Program-made: the position numbers and the translations under genes | Assembly: GCA_014905825.1 (NCBI GenBank) | Contig: JACGCN010000012.1 | Location: 558,001 to 622,000, forward strand | Direction of reading: 5' to 3' | DNA length: 64,000 nt | Source of the DNA: Lyophyllum atratum | Taxonomy: Eukaryota; Basidiomycota; Agaricomycetes; Agaricales; Lyophyllaceae | The notes under the pieces: model-generated | What the model saw: the letters and a program-made list of their open reading frames with translations, nothing else | Told to the model about the DNA's origin: nothing | The model's database searches: none | In this document: positions 33,412 through 45,163 of the stretch, piece by piece | Position numbering within the stretch: position 1 is the first letter of the stretch | Layout: every line of letters begins with the position of its first letter

Positions 33412-35798
33412 TGAGTCTTATTTTCGTTGTCTTAGAGTATCATGATGCTGATACTGGCAGTGCGTCATCTGTAACCCACAACGATGGCATTCAAACCCCG
33501 GCGGATCGCGGTATGACCCTCACCTCCAGCTCATCTAAGGTGCAGCCCGGTACGGCATTGATGGTTGGTATGTGATCAAGAAACCACATTTCATGTCTGT
33601 TCACAATGTCCAAAAGGGTGTGAATTGCTTTGGTTTTGGTGATTTATGTCTAGTTGACTTTTGCAATTGCGGCATCCGCACAACTTATGACTATGTAATT
33701 TGTGGTCTGCACCACTTGTAAAAATATGAGGGAACCTCGTCTCTCACAATCGTACCTGTATATAGAAGTCAAGAGACAGAATTATTGCCTATGTCAAATG
33801 AACGAAGAGTACTTGATATACACGACCACAAGAGGAAGGACAAAGAATGCTGTGAGCTTGATTCTTACTATCTTCATCATCCCCCTCATAGCCTTTCTCA
33901 TCTCGTCCCGGATACCCTAGCGGCACAGATGATTGGTCGTTTCTGGGTGGCGGGACATCCGGGGGGATACTGTGGTCGGCCGGAGTAGGGAGCGGGGCCG
34001 CCGCCGTAGGAATACAAATGGTTGGGAACAGAGGCATTCTCGGGCGGGTTGTAGTGGGAGGGAAAGGGGAGGGTGGTTTGGGTGGAGGCGCGGCCAACCC
34101 TTCAACACCCAGGCCACTGCCTCCCCCCTCCTCCGCACTGAACACATGCTCACCGCCAAAGCCGCCGACCGCACCACCAGCTCCATTGCAATTCACCACC
34201 ATCAAAGTTCAAGCCTAATCCCTCGAAGCCTCCACCGCCTTCACCGAGTTGTTAGGGTGGAAGCGTCCCAGCCGGCGACGTCATGGTCGTATTCAGGGCC
34301 TGCCTCATTACCACTTATTTTCTCTATGTGTGCATCCCCACCTCATCGTCCTCGCTAGGGGAAAGGAAGCCATGCACGCCTTGCTAGAACTCGCAGCCGA
34401 CACCCCTGCCCAGCCCACCTACGACGATGAAGAGTTCCCGTCCAGCCCTGCTTTGCTGCTCCCGCCTTACACCCCAACCTCCTTTAAGCCCAAGACTCAC
34501 AAGAGCCCGCGCTTCAGAGATTCACCCTATAGCCTTCGCAGGTGAGCTCTCCCTCCACAACATCACCTTCAGATCTATGAGCATCGACCATTTGGGTGAC
34601 AGTGGGAGATCCAGTGGGCGATGGTGACGAAGATTCAGGTAAAGGAGGCTGGCCGCCTTCGGGAAGATGCGCCGCGCAGCTGCTGACTGTCGAAGATGCA
34701 CCAGATGTGCGGAGTTGTAGAGTTTTCTGGCTTGCAAAGCGGTCAGATCAATGATGTCATTTCCCAGCTCAAGGAACACATATCCATTGTCGATCTGGTT
34801 GCTGACTGTAAGCTGAACACCCACTCCAGCCATGCAGCAGGGCCGCAGAGCGTATGCTTTGAGCAGGGCAAGTGCCTTTCGAAACTCGCGCTTCAAGTCA
34901 TGCTCAAACTCCTTTCACCAGATGGGGGGAGGCGCACTTCAAGATTTGTCCAGACAGTCGTTCCACGCTGCATCAAGTACAACATCGATACCTCTGCAAT
35001 GGACTGGGAATATTACGACATACCTGCTGGGCAACTCTCATCTGCTTTCTAACCGTCCCGCTTGATTCCATCTCCAAGGACACCCCATGGGCGGCTCGTT
35101 GACCGTCATAAGGACAAGGGTCTCTGACAGCGTGCAGAGTGGTGAGATAGCCTCGCCTCCCCTCTTAAACCAAATGTTTGTGCTTACAGTGGCAAGGTCC
35201 GAGAACGATGTGAGTTTTGATGTGCCGGTGTGATGCTTCTATGCTGTAGACTGGGGTCAGTACCACTTCTCGTGCATGCTTGAACGGACCAATGCTATCG
35301 TAATATTCCTCCGCGATACTACTAGTGACCATTGTCGATAACGTCGATACTTCTCAGGCCATATTGCTTAAACTGAACTCTAGCGACGTGTCAGACTTGG
35401 TATTTAAATTTCAAGGACATATGTTTCATACAATTCACCTATGCACATCGCTTCAGTATCAAAACTGTTCTTGACGAGCTCATTGGCCGCAGTTTACACA
35501 TTGATCAGTCACAAGTTGCGCCGAGGTGATTCAGTCAATAGACACCTTGTCTTCGGAAATTCCCGCCTGCGGTCATTTTCGAGCCGGATTAGAACCATAT
35601 TAGTAGCCTGATTAGATAGTGGGTGATGACCCAATCGGGCGATTATGACCGGTTGAGACGGTTGCGATCAATCATTCCTAGATTACACGTGTCTCATTCA
35701 ACTTGCTTGCTCACAAACCCCCATCGCCACGTCCGGAGGGGCCATCTGACTCCCCGTTTCTAGTGTGAACAGGTCTGTTCCACTCAATCTTGAAGAAA
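33412..35798. other. Degenerate region with unassigned coding-like fragments
   Basis: Two stretches look coding-like but could not be built into a gene. One is plus-strand 34249-34545, with MHALLELAADTPAQPTYDD and a Pro-rich run. The other is minus-strand 34896-34522 (REFRKALALLKAYALRPC, FLELGNDIIDLTALQARKLY), with good codon flow but no partner exons. A Pro/Gly-rich GC patch lies at 33930-34220. I assign no function. Confidence 0.35.
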
Positions 35799-38170
35799 AT
35801 GTCGTCGAAAGAACTGTGTCCCCATTGCGGTGATTCATATCCAAGCCGAACACTGTTCACACACATCGCTGCCTGCGTTGGAGGCCATGAATCGAAAAAG
35901 AAGCAAAAGTCTCAAGCCATTAGCGCTGCAAGAGATGCCCGACAGGCAGAATCCCAACCCGGTGAGTAATCCTTGCGAGGTTAATTCATGACCTCATAAC
36001 CAATCAATATAATCCAGAATATATCACGCCGAGGCTTGTGCCGACCTCAAAGCGGCGCTACGACGATCCAGGTATTCATACAGTGCATGCACTATATTCT
36101 ATCTCTTGATCTCCCTTTGAAGATGTGCCCGGGGCTAGCTCGTCGGGCCCGCCATTACCCTTACCCGACACATCATACACGCAACCAAGGCTGTTGCCAT
36201 CCCGAAGACAGGAAGCCGCCGTTGGTTCGTACGAGATGATGAGCACAATTGGGGTTTGCTGATGCAGTCCTCCCGAACCGGACGTCAATACCGCCGATGA
36301 TAGGTATTGCCCCCTACGTTTAAAGGCTTCAACATGCAAGCCAGGTAATGTGCACCTCATGTCTACATTCAACTACTGACTGAGCGCTTATGCAGTTTCA
36401 AATTCTGAAAATCCTATTAGGTCCCAGTGCACTCGGAAGGCAATCAGACAGTGGTGAGGTCTCACCCTCTGTAGTGAAACCGCTTGAAACTCATATTCAT
36501 ACACTATATCAGGCCGAGAGCCCCTTGCGCAAACTCAACCACGAGCTCCGCAGCCACAGCCTGATGACTTTTGCATGACTTACCATCCATCATCAGGTCG
36601 CAGCAGTCGTATCGAACCCTTCGAAACCTTTGGATCCAAGAAAACGAGCTTTGTACACAAGGTGCCCAGGACAATATTTTGATGAGACAAAGCCTGAAAA
36701 TATTGTGAAGGTGCTCTTTGTGTGATAACACTATGATAAATAAACATATGATAGGCCCAATTCCGTATTTTATCAAAAATCATAGAGTGAACAAATTCAG
36801 AATTAATTGTCTAAAGATATGTAAAAAAACCTTCACAATATTTTCACAATATAATCAGCGAAGAATTCATAATACGTTCACGATATAGTCAGGTAGTCAA
36901 AATATTTTCACCATATCTTCACCATAGTCTGGAATACCTCACTATATTGTGAACATATTATGAAGTGTTTACTGATCATATTGTGAAAATATTGTGAATG
37001 TTTTTTTACATTTCTTTACGGAATGAATTCTGAATTTGTTCACACCATGAGTTTCAACAAAATACAAAATTTGCTTTACTATATGTTCACTTATCATAGT
37101 GGTGTTGCGCAAAGAGCACCTTCACAATATCTTCAGGCTTTGTTTCATCAAAATACTGTCCTTGGCACCTTGTGGTACCCTTCGTCGATCCCAATCCTTG
37201 GCTCCCGTTTCGTTCCCAGACCGAATTCAAATTCGCCGAAATTATGTTGGACTCTGCCATGTCCAACAAACATGTTGATGCCCTCATCAACGTCATCCGT
37301 ACCCTAAAGGATGGTGACGAGCCTTTCTTTGTGGAAAGCCACAAGGACCTCGAGAGACTTCGGGATTCAGCGGCTGGGATGCACAGTCTTTCAAAGGTGT
37401 GTCTGGTCAAACCATTTTCTAAAGCAGCCTTTTGATAGTCATTGAAGTTTGAGCCTCACCTCATAACGGTCAACTATAAAGGCAAACCCAGGTCTTTCAC
37501 GTTTTGGCGGAGGCCATTCATGTCATGGATACTCACCTGTCTGGAGGACAAGTACCTTGGGAGTGTGTGTGAGTGAGATGCCATCAAGATAGAGAAGTTC
37601 GACGGGAAGAAAAAGAAATGGGTGCCTTTCGTTACGCAGCCGTATACTGCAAAACGCTTTTGGGATTTTCAGGTCCGTTCATCATCACCGTTCAGTAGTA
37701 TTCATTTTCCAACTCCTAACTGCTGAAAAATAGTCAAGAATTCCGGCGGGCGGCCATCCCATCGGGATCACACTATATGCTGACAAGACCACTCTGTCAT
37801 CATTCGGTAGAAAGCAAGGGTACCCAATCATGGCAAACATCATCAACTTTCCCGAAGAGATTCGCAATGGCCATGGGCTAGGCTCAACTCAAGTCGTTGG
37901 CTGGCTTCCTACCGTACGTTTCTTCCTTCCAGACTTGTCGACGTCAATTTAATCCTGTAATAGGTACCTGAGGAATAAAGTGAAAAGTCAAATTCTGAAT
38001 TTGTCGACTTTAAAAAGACGGTTTGGCATGCATTGTTCAAAAAGCTTCTCGAAAATGTGGCAGAATTTTCGAAGGAAGGGATAGATGTTCGGTGTGGTGA
38101 TAGGATCGTACGTCGGATATATCCATTCATTGCCCGGCTGGAGGCCCAGGTTCAACTGAAATTCTTATTG
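35799..38170 (+). pseudogene. Plavaka-type (CACTA-like) transposase, decayed and truncated
   Basis: The start codon at 35799 opens a C2HC-like finger (CPHCGDSYPSRTLFTHIAAC), with a GT-AG intron 35962-36017. After a disordered linker come PFVDPNPWLPFRSQTEFKFAE and KDLERLRDSAAG, then FTFWRRPFMSWI, IGITLYADKTTLSSFGRKQG, NLP-like INFPEEIRNGHGLG and VVGWLPTVPEE, then VDFKKTVWHALFKKLLENVA and GDRIVRRIYPFIARLEAQVQ. These segments recur in agaricomycete Plavaka transposases. A MITE (36656-37174) sits in one exon, a TGA interrupts at about 37580, and homology stops near 38170, so at least half of the protein is gone. Confidence 0.72.
36656..37174. mobile_element. MITE with ~150-bp inverted ends and 3-bp target duplication, inserted in a Plavaka exon
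   Basis: Ends are CACAAGGTGCC at 36656-36666 and its complement GGCACCTTGTG at 37164-37174, flanked by GTA on both sides (36653-36655 and 37175-37177). The two ends are imperfect inverted repeats for about 150 bp (CAAAGCCTGAA(A/G)ATATTGTG, AAGGTGCTCTTTG, GAACAAATTCAGAATT). The AT-rich centre is full of TTCACAATAT units. A 3-bp duplication and CAC-start fit CMC/CACTA-type non-autonomous elements. Removing it restores an uninterrupted transposase frame. Confidence 0.82.
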
Positions 38171-39617
38171 CTAATGGGGAAAAAATGTTCCTTAGCATCC
38201 TATCTATCACGCTGCGCAATCGAAATAAATTAGCTGGGAGGAAGAGGCATGAACAGTGCGGACAAAGACTTTGATATTGCCCTAGTCAAACCCCTACTTT
38301 GGTCTAAGCCCCTCTCACATGAAACAGAAATGCCTCCACGCGGAGAGTATAGGCCTTGAACAGCACACTCAATCAGTGAGCAAATGGTGCAGGGACTAGC
38401 ACCATGTCGTTCGTAATGCTGTAGTGAGTAACCGTCGAAGGCCTGCGACCTCGTTAGTAGCGAGCAGCATCATAATTCTTTGATAGTCGAAGATCTTGTT
38501 GTTTAGGGTTCGAAAGCGCTGGTTGTAATTGGTTATCTTTACCTATTTTAGTGTAGGACGTGATAGATAATCTCACCTTTGTTCGTAGTATCAGTTGTGA
38601 TCGCATGTTCTATGGCATTGCACTGCTGGGGATTAGGATCTATGGTTCAGTTGTATTGAGTTGAAAAAGGCTGAGGGAAAGACCAGAAAGTGACTGATGG
38701 CGGCTGTGAGGGGTGGATAGGTCTCTGAGTATGTAAGGGCAAGTGTATTGAAGGTCTACAACGTGCATTTTAAGGCTGAGATCTAGTGTCCAAGGACATC
38801 ATAGCAAATGCCTACCACTGGGGCAGATCTGGCAGATAACCTGCTCAGAACATGCTTCTCATAACAAGCTCACAGTGACTGGTGCTTCTGGAATTTCCAG
38901 TCACTGTGAGCTTGATTTTTCGCTCACAAATATCACAGCAGATATAATGGATACCAGTAGAGATCTCTGTAGTAACTTGTACACCACCATCTAGCTGAAA
39001 AGTCACAGGGGTTGTCACAGGAGTAACAGGCTTGGGCATCTCAGTGAGCTCTCAGAGCAGAAAAGCCAGAGACACGACGGAGGAAGGAGCACGTCTATTA
39101 TCACTACTGCAGCGCCCATCTTATTGATGGAGCTGTCGAAACACGTCTGTATTGGGATGCCATGCATGGCGGCATCAGCCAAGCTGTCAAATCTGACAGG
39201 TTCTCACGACCCCCATGAGATGGGTTGATTTCACTGAGAACGCCAATGTGTGCCTCTTGGGTTATGTCTTTGACTCTTCTCTCTAGAGATCCTGTGCATT
39301 CATCGCCCTCTTCTGGAACCCATATTTGCCCGACTGCAGCCAATCCATTCCACGGCATGGTTGAGGGCGCCATGCAGGGCTCGAAACAGGTAGACATTGT
39401 CCATCAGCACGAGCCTCGCCCTCCTGCCACTGTCCTGAGTGCTGTATCTCATCGATTTTGTGCCGAAATTCGGGATATTATTGAACATGTATGTGTACAG
39501 TTTACTACTTGCGGTGATGCTAAATGCTCAAATCATTTATTAGTGCAAACGACTTTTCGCAGAGACCAACTGCTGGCTGTTTGTTGCTGGCCAGCACTCC
39601 CAAGCCGCATCAAGCAA
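38171..39617. other. Intergenic, no intact gene
   Basis: It contains a strong hairpin (38865-38914) inside a minus-strand fragment with a CCDICERKIKLTVTG motif (39039-38845), which resembles part of a BED-like zinc finger of a transposon. Nothing else is recognised. Confidence 0.35.
38865..38914. repeat. 18-bp perfect stem with 14-nt loop
   Basis: CAAGCTCACAGTGACTGG at 38865-38882 and its exact reverse complement at 38897-38914. Confidence 0.65.
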
Positions 39618-40459
39618 CTCAATTATTTGCATTATGGTGAATATTCGCCACCCGCACGGTTCTGACCATGTTCTCAATTATTTGCGTCATGGTGAGTAAT
39701 TCCACCATGTTCTCAATTATTTGCATTATGGTGAGTAATTCCACCATGTTCTCAATTATTTGCATTATGGTGAGTATCCGCCACTCGCATGGTTTTGGTG
39801 AAATTCCACCATGTTCTCAATTATTTGCATCATGGTGAATATCTGCCACCTGCACAGTTCTGGTGAAATTCCACCACGTTCTCAATCTATCACCATGAGT
39901 ATCTGCCACCCGCACGGTTTTGGTGAAATTCTATAGTGTTCTCAATTATTTGTGTTTTGGCGAGTATCCACCACCTGCACACTTTTGGTGAAATTCCACT
40001 GTGTTCACAATTATTTGCATTATGGTGAGTATTTGCCACCGGCACGGCTTTGGTGAAATCTCACCACATTACCTATTTCTGCAAGTATGGTGAATATCCG
40101 CCACCCGCACAGTTCTGGTGAAATCCCACCGTGTTGTCAATCTTCTGCATTACGGTGAGTATCTACCGGAGACTTGGTTTTGGTGAAATTCCACTGTGTT
40201 CTCAATTACATTATAGTGAGTATCCACCGGAGACTTGGTTTTGGTGAAATTCCACTGTGTTCTCAATTATTTGCATTATGGTGAGTATCAGCCACCTTCT
40301 CAGTTTTGGTGAAACCTCACCACATTACCTACATACACTCTATGTATGGTGAATATCCGCCACCCGCATGATTATAGTGAATTCCCTTGTTCCCAATTTT
40401 CTTTTGCAATATGGTGAATATTTTCCGGAGTCTTGGTTATGATGAATTCTCACTGTGTT
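39618..40459. repeat. Minisatellite, ~65-bp unit, about 13-14 diverged copies
   Basis: Each unit reads roughly CTCAATTATTTGCATTATGG, TGAGTATCCGCCACCCGCAC, then GGTTTTGGTGAAATTCCACC and TGTGTT. Units differ by substitutions and small deletions; two early units are only ~39 bp. The array is not interrupted by unique spacers. Confidence 0.85.
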
Positions 40460-42613
40460 GATCGTATTTGAAGGTACGGCAGATATATCATATTCACCAT
40501 TCCATGCAGCGTGAACAATGCCCACATGACCTTGAGCCAGGTTAATATTTATATTGTTAGCTTGCTCTCTCCCTGTGCTATATTCTACGTTATGACACCT
40601 TTCTAGGCGCTTGTCCCATTCAAGCATAGTAATGTTGACTGCCCTCTGGATCAGAAACATCAATGCCGCCTCAGCTACTGGCGATCAAAAAGGAGCCAAT
40701 CAATCTGTCGTTCTGTAAGTCCAGTTGGGTTAGAATTTACACCAGACTAGCAGCTACCCGTGCTTCGCACGGAGTGTGACTATCGAAAATTCATAGTAGT
40801 AGATCCGGGTGAATATATCGAAAGAGATGTCTGGTTTTCTCAAAGTATCCCCTCGTCATCACCTTCAATTGGCTCTGATGTTTCCTACTATTAGTACTTG
40901 CTACCGCTTGAAGACTGAATAGAACACCTGACTATAAGTCACCTTTTCCATACCCTATTGCACATGCGTGTGTTGCGTACATATGTCCAGTGCTCCATTA
41001 CATGTCCCAATGGTACCCGTCTCCCGCTGCCCGTTCTCACGTCCCATCATCCGATTACGTGCCCGTGTCGCACCCCTTGCGAGCCTGCTGCTCCATCCCA
41101 TGTCTCAAATGGCACCCATCTCCCGCTGCCCATTCTCGTGTCCCGTCATCGAATTATGTGCCCGTCTTGCACCCCTTGAGAGCCTGCCGCTCCTGCTTCC
41201 TCCGGGCTCGCTGAGAACGGCTCTGTTTATCCGTCGTCGGGGTCACCCCGTAAGATCCTGAAGATAGATAAGATTAGCGAAAACGCCAGATATTCTACAT
41301 GACTGAGCGTGACTCGGTGGTGGGGTCAGCGAAACTATCTGCTGCGCACGTCTGACATTCTGAAACTCAATCAGTCGCATGGACATGGTGGACTTAACAG
41401 AAAAGACATACAGTTTGAGGGATGATGTTCGATGGCGACTCATTCTCATCGCTACGGCGGTGGCTTTGCAAATCTTGAACCGGCTGATGACGGATAGGCT
41501 GCTCGACAGAGTCCCGAAGTTCTATGGAATTTGTTGTGTCGTGGAGGCTCGACTGGGGAAGTCGGCGTCGGGAAGGACTTTGAAGTGCAATTGCAACTTG
41601 TGCTTGTCGTTGTCGCACACACTCTTTCTCCTGGTATACCTGGAAGTCGTCGCGAGAGTCCGTCATTGCTCGTAAGATATTGTGTTGGCAGTTAAAAGCA
41701 GCCAAGCGCGTCGAGTACGGGTCAGGTGTCCGTGGTCCCTGTAGCAAACAAAATCCAGTCCCAAAATGGCTGTTCGAGAATGTTCTGGCACACCTTTGGA
41801 TCGTGATCGGGTGCCACAGAGACCCCGGAGATGTTAGAGCTCGAGCAGGGTGGCTAAGCATTCTCGGTTCAGTCAGTAGGTCTTGCAAGGGGCCACAGGA
41901 CATAATTCAGAGATGAAAATCATGCGAGATGGCAGGAGCCATCACTGGAGAGGATTAAAAAAAGAGACTGTATTGAGAGCTCGGAGGTCGTACGGCTCGG
42001 AGTTTGAGCTCATGGTTTCCATGTCGTTTCAGTGGGCAACTGCACAGTAATGAGGAAAGCGAAGAGACGCGCACATCTGTTTACTTGCTGTTTACTGTTG
42101 GTACATGTGAGAAAGTTAGACAGCCAATCAGAAGACATACATGCAGCCAATGAGGATTGTGGGAAAGAGGGATCCCTTTTGTATAATAGATATACAAACT
42201 GCACTGCAACCGTTACCCTAGCCAAGCATCAGCACCAGAATTCATCTCTATCAGGCCCTGTTCTAATATGCAGTCTTTCCTACTTTGTCCACGGTAAGAT
42301 GCATGAATTATTTGTGAACAGATGATATATACCTTGCCCTTGATGGGCGATCTTCAACATAACATTTAACACTGCTCCAGAATGGCTGTTGGTCCTCCAA
42401 GGGCTAGCCACTCATCGTAAGTTCCTCAACTTGTTTATACTGAAGCTTGCTTACAAGGAACTGAATTCCAGTGCCAACGCACTGGAGCAATAGTACAGCT
42501 CTATAATGCTGCTCACCCACAACGGCCTTACACTATTGAGTAAATGATGGTAATTAGAAATTGACCGGATTTCCACCCTCAAATCTATACCGCTATACCA
42601 TATGCCCCCTACA
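40460..42613. other. Intergenic, no recognised gene
   Basis: A 169-codon minus frame at 41394-41903 has a Gln/Arg-rich middle (YQEKECVRQRQAQVAIALQS) but no family resemblance and no supporting exons. It includes the 98-bp duplication at 41001-41192. Otherwise I see nothing. Confidence 0.35.
41001..41192. repeat. Imperfect 98-bp tandem duplication
   Basis: Copies begin CATGTCCCAATGG at 41001 and CATGTCTCAAATGG at 41099. They share the CTCCCGCTGCCC, GTGCCCGT and GCACCCCTTG segments. Confidence 0.7.
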
Positions 42614-43245
42614 CTATTCTGAGGGAAACTTCGGCAGGAACCAGCTACTAGATGGTTCAATTAGTCTTTCGCCCCTTATACCCAAATTCGACGATCGATC
42701 GATTTGCACGTCAGAATCGCTACGAGCCTCCACCAGAGTTTCCTCTGGCTTCACCCTATTCAGGCATAGTTCACCATCTTTCGGGTCCCAACATACACGC
42801 TCTACCGCGGGACCGTCACAAAAGGTCTGGCCCGGGCGTCGATGCTTCCCACAACAGGGATCTCAACCTTTACTTTCATTACGCGCATGGCTTTTCCACC
42901 CAAACACTCGCGGGCATGTTAGACTCCTTGGTCCGTGTTTCAAGACGGGTCGATTAAAGCCATTATGCCAGCATCCTAAGCACGTACGTGGTCAAAGACC
43001 CGGCCTTGCGGCGTGCTGAGTTCCTCAGTCCCGGCCGACGTATGTGACCAGGGGCTATAACACACCCGAAGGTGCCACATTCCCCTGGCCTTTTTCCGCC
43101 GGCCGAAACTGATGCTGGCCCGTCGACCGGGAAGTACACCAAGCAAAAGAGCAAGGCTGATCCCCGGCCGACGCGACTGACTTCAAGCGTTTCCCTTTCA
43201 GCAATTTCACGTACTGTTTAACTCTCTTTCCAAAGTTCTTTTCAT

Positions 43246-43279
<34 letters not shown>

Positions 43280-43548
43280 TCGCCAATATTTAGCTTTAGA
43301 TGGAATTTACCACCCATTTAGTGCTGCATTCCCAAACAACACGACTCTTTGAGAGCGCATCACAAAGCCCTGGTAGTCCGTGTCAAAGACGGGATTCTCA
43401 CCCTCTATGACGCTCCGTTCCAGGAGACTTGTACACGGTCCAGCGCGGATAACGCTTCTCTAGATTACAACTCGGACGGCCGGAGACCGCCAGATTTTAA
43501 ATTTGAGCTTTTCCCGCTTCACTCGCAGTTACTAGGGGAATCCTTGTT

Positions 43549-43581
<33 letters not shown>

Positions 43582-43613
43582 GTTCAGCGGGTAGTCCTAC
43601 CTGATTTGAGGTC
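42614..43613 (-). rRNA. 25S (LSU) rRNA fragment, 5' ~1 kb, probable rDNA pseudogene
   Basis: On the minus strand it starts with the LSU 5' end (GACCTCAAATCAGGTAGGAC at about 43613) and runs through the D1-D2 region to GTTTCCCTCAGAATAG at about 42614, where similarity ends abruptly. The + strand shows the familiar TCCTCCGCTTATTGATATGC (43558 on) and GGTCCGTGTTTCAAGAC (42931 on) sequences. In a highly conserved stretch there are an extra ATCG (ATCGATCGATCG at about 42694-42705), an extra A in TATAAGGGGCG and a C-to-T change, so it is probably a non-functional copy. No 5.8S, 18S or rest of 25S is present. Confidence 0.92.
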
Positions 43614-43795
43614 AAAATGTCAAGAGTTGTCCCCGAGAGGACGGTTAGAAGCAGAACCCCATGATAAAGCTGATATCACTGTGGCGTAGATAATTATCAC
43701 ACCATAGGATGGTCAACAAAGGTTTCGCTAATTCATTTAAGGAGAGCCGACTTCTGAGAAGCCCGCAACCCCCACATCCAAGCCTGACCAGCTAG
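43614..43795 (-). ncRNA. ITS2, 3' portion, attached to the LSU fragment
   Basis: It is directly upstream of the LSU 5' end on the minus strand, with no coding content. It stops at about 43795 where the ACCGGT-type repeat begins, before any 5.8S sequence. The exact edge is uncertain. Confidence 0.7.
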
Positions 43796-43805
43796 TAAAA
43801 TAATT

Positions 43806-44232
43806 CAGCGAAAAAAGCGGGCTGTAACCGGTCACATATGATGCTTAAAACTTCAAAAAAACCGAACTGAACTGATGGCGACCAGTCACCATCAGTCACA
43901 ATCAGTTCTATGACCGGTTTTGCCCAGTTTTACGAAAACCGGTCCTAAGCCACTTATAACCAGTGATAACCAGTCATATATGTCGTATATAATATAGAGT
44001 ATGCTTCCACCCTTCGGATGAGCGCTGGGTCGTGACAATCCAATAAGATCTGACTGAGATATGAGCTGATTAAGATGCTTAGTACAGTCTGCACTCAAAC
44101 TCGGTGTTTCAAAATTGTTTTGGCCATAGCACATTCAGTTCTCATCCGATTTATTGGACCCAAGGGTCATTTTGAAGCCCTATAACGGGGCTATAATCAG
44201 GTATATAGTATATATAGAAATGACCGGTCACA
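43806..44232 (-). repeat. ACCGGT-rich dispersed repeat, copy B
   Basis: Inverted relative to copy A and lacking its first ~60 bases because it abuts the rDNA fragment. It carries an 80-codon minus frame (44134-43892, MCYGQNN...) homologous to the short frame in copies A and C. Confidence 0.7.
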
Positions 44233-45163
44233 AACTTCATATATTTTGTATTTGCAGCATATGTATACGTCCCTTGAAGAAATTCAAGATATGTTCACAC
44301 TATTTTTACAATATGATAAGCCAAAAATATTTTTACAATATGATAAGCCAAAAAATTGTAAACATATCTATGGCGTAGTGAGATATTCAGAATATCTTCA
44401 CCATATTGCTAGAAATTTAGAATATTTTCACCATATGGCTGTTTGATCCTGAGATATGGTGAATCTAATTTAAAATCATTGCTGATCATATTGTAAAAAG
44501 TGTGTAAATATATTTTGAATTTTGTCAGAAAATATATGCTACAAATATGAAGTATATGTTCACCTTGTGAAAATATCTTGAAAAAATATAGCTTATCTTG
44601 AGCATATGGTGCTTGCTATTTTACTGAAAATATGATGAATCTATTTAGCATATGTTGTTTCATAAGATCACAATTTTGCTCACTATATTTTCTTACGTAC
44701 TGATGGCTGAACATAGTCTATGTAAGGATACCCAGCTAGAGAAGTATATTATTTATACTGTTACGAGTCTAGACTGCAAATATAGTTGGAAAAAGTTGGG
44801 ACAGATGCTTCATTGCTTAGAGATGACTGATTGTTTTAATTTGTTGTCAGTGTTTTTGATTCCTTCAGCAGTGCAAAATTGATGGTATACCCAGCAATGC
44901 GACACGATAGGCCAATGACGGCTTGGCTTTGGGATCCGGCAAAGTATCAGTGAGCAAAGCGGCAAATGCTGCATGATCAGGGTAGAAAATAGAAATTGAC
45001 AAAATCAGAAAACCTAATTAATCGAAAAATCACGTGCACCAGGTCTGCCACATGGGACAAAAATGATGAATGAAATTCTCCGCCATTGTGGATGTTACAA
45101 ATGTCATAACAGCAACTATGGCTACATAAACTGGAAGCTCGAACTGCACTAACAAAATCAAGA

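Noticed and set aside
39618..40459. CRISPR-like array
   Set aside because: Repeats are diverged and continuous without unique spacers, and the genome is eukaryotic; it is a minisatellite.
42561..43019. Plus-strand frames of 80-150 codons at 42561-43594
   Set aside because: They lie inside the 25S rRNA fragment; rRNA sequence often leaves open frames by chance.
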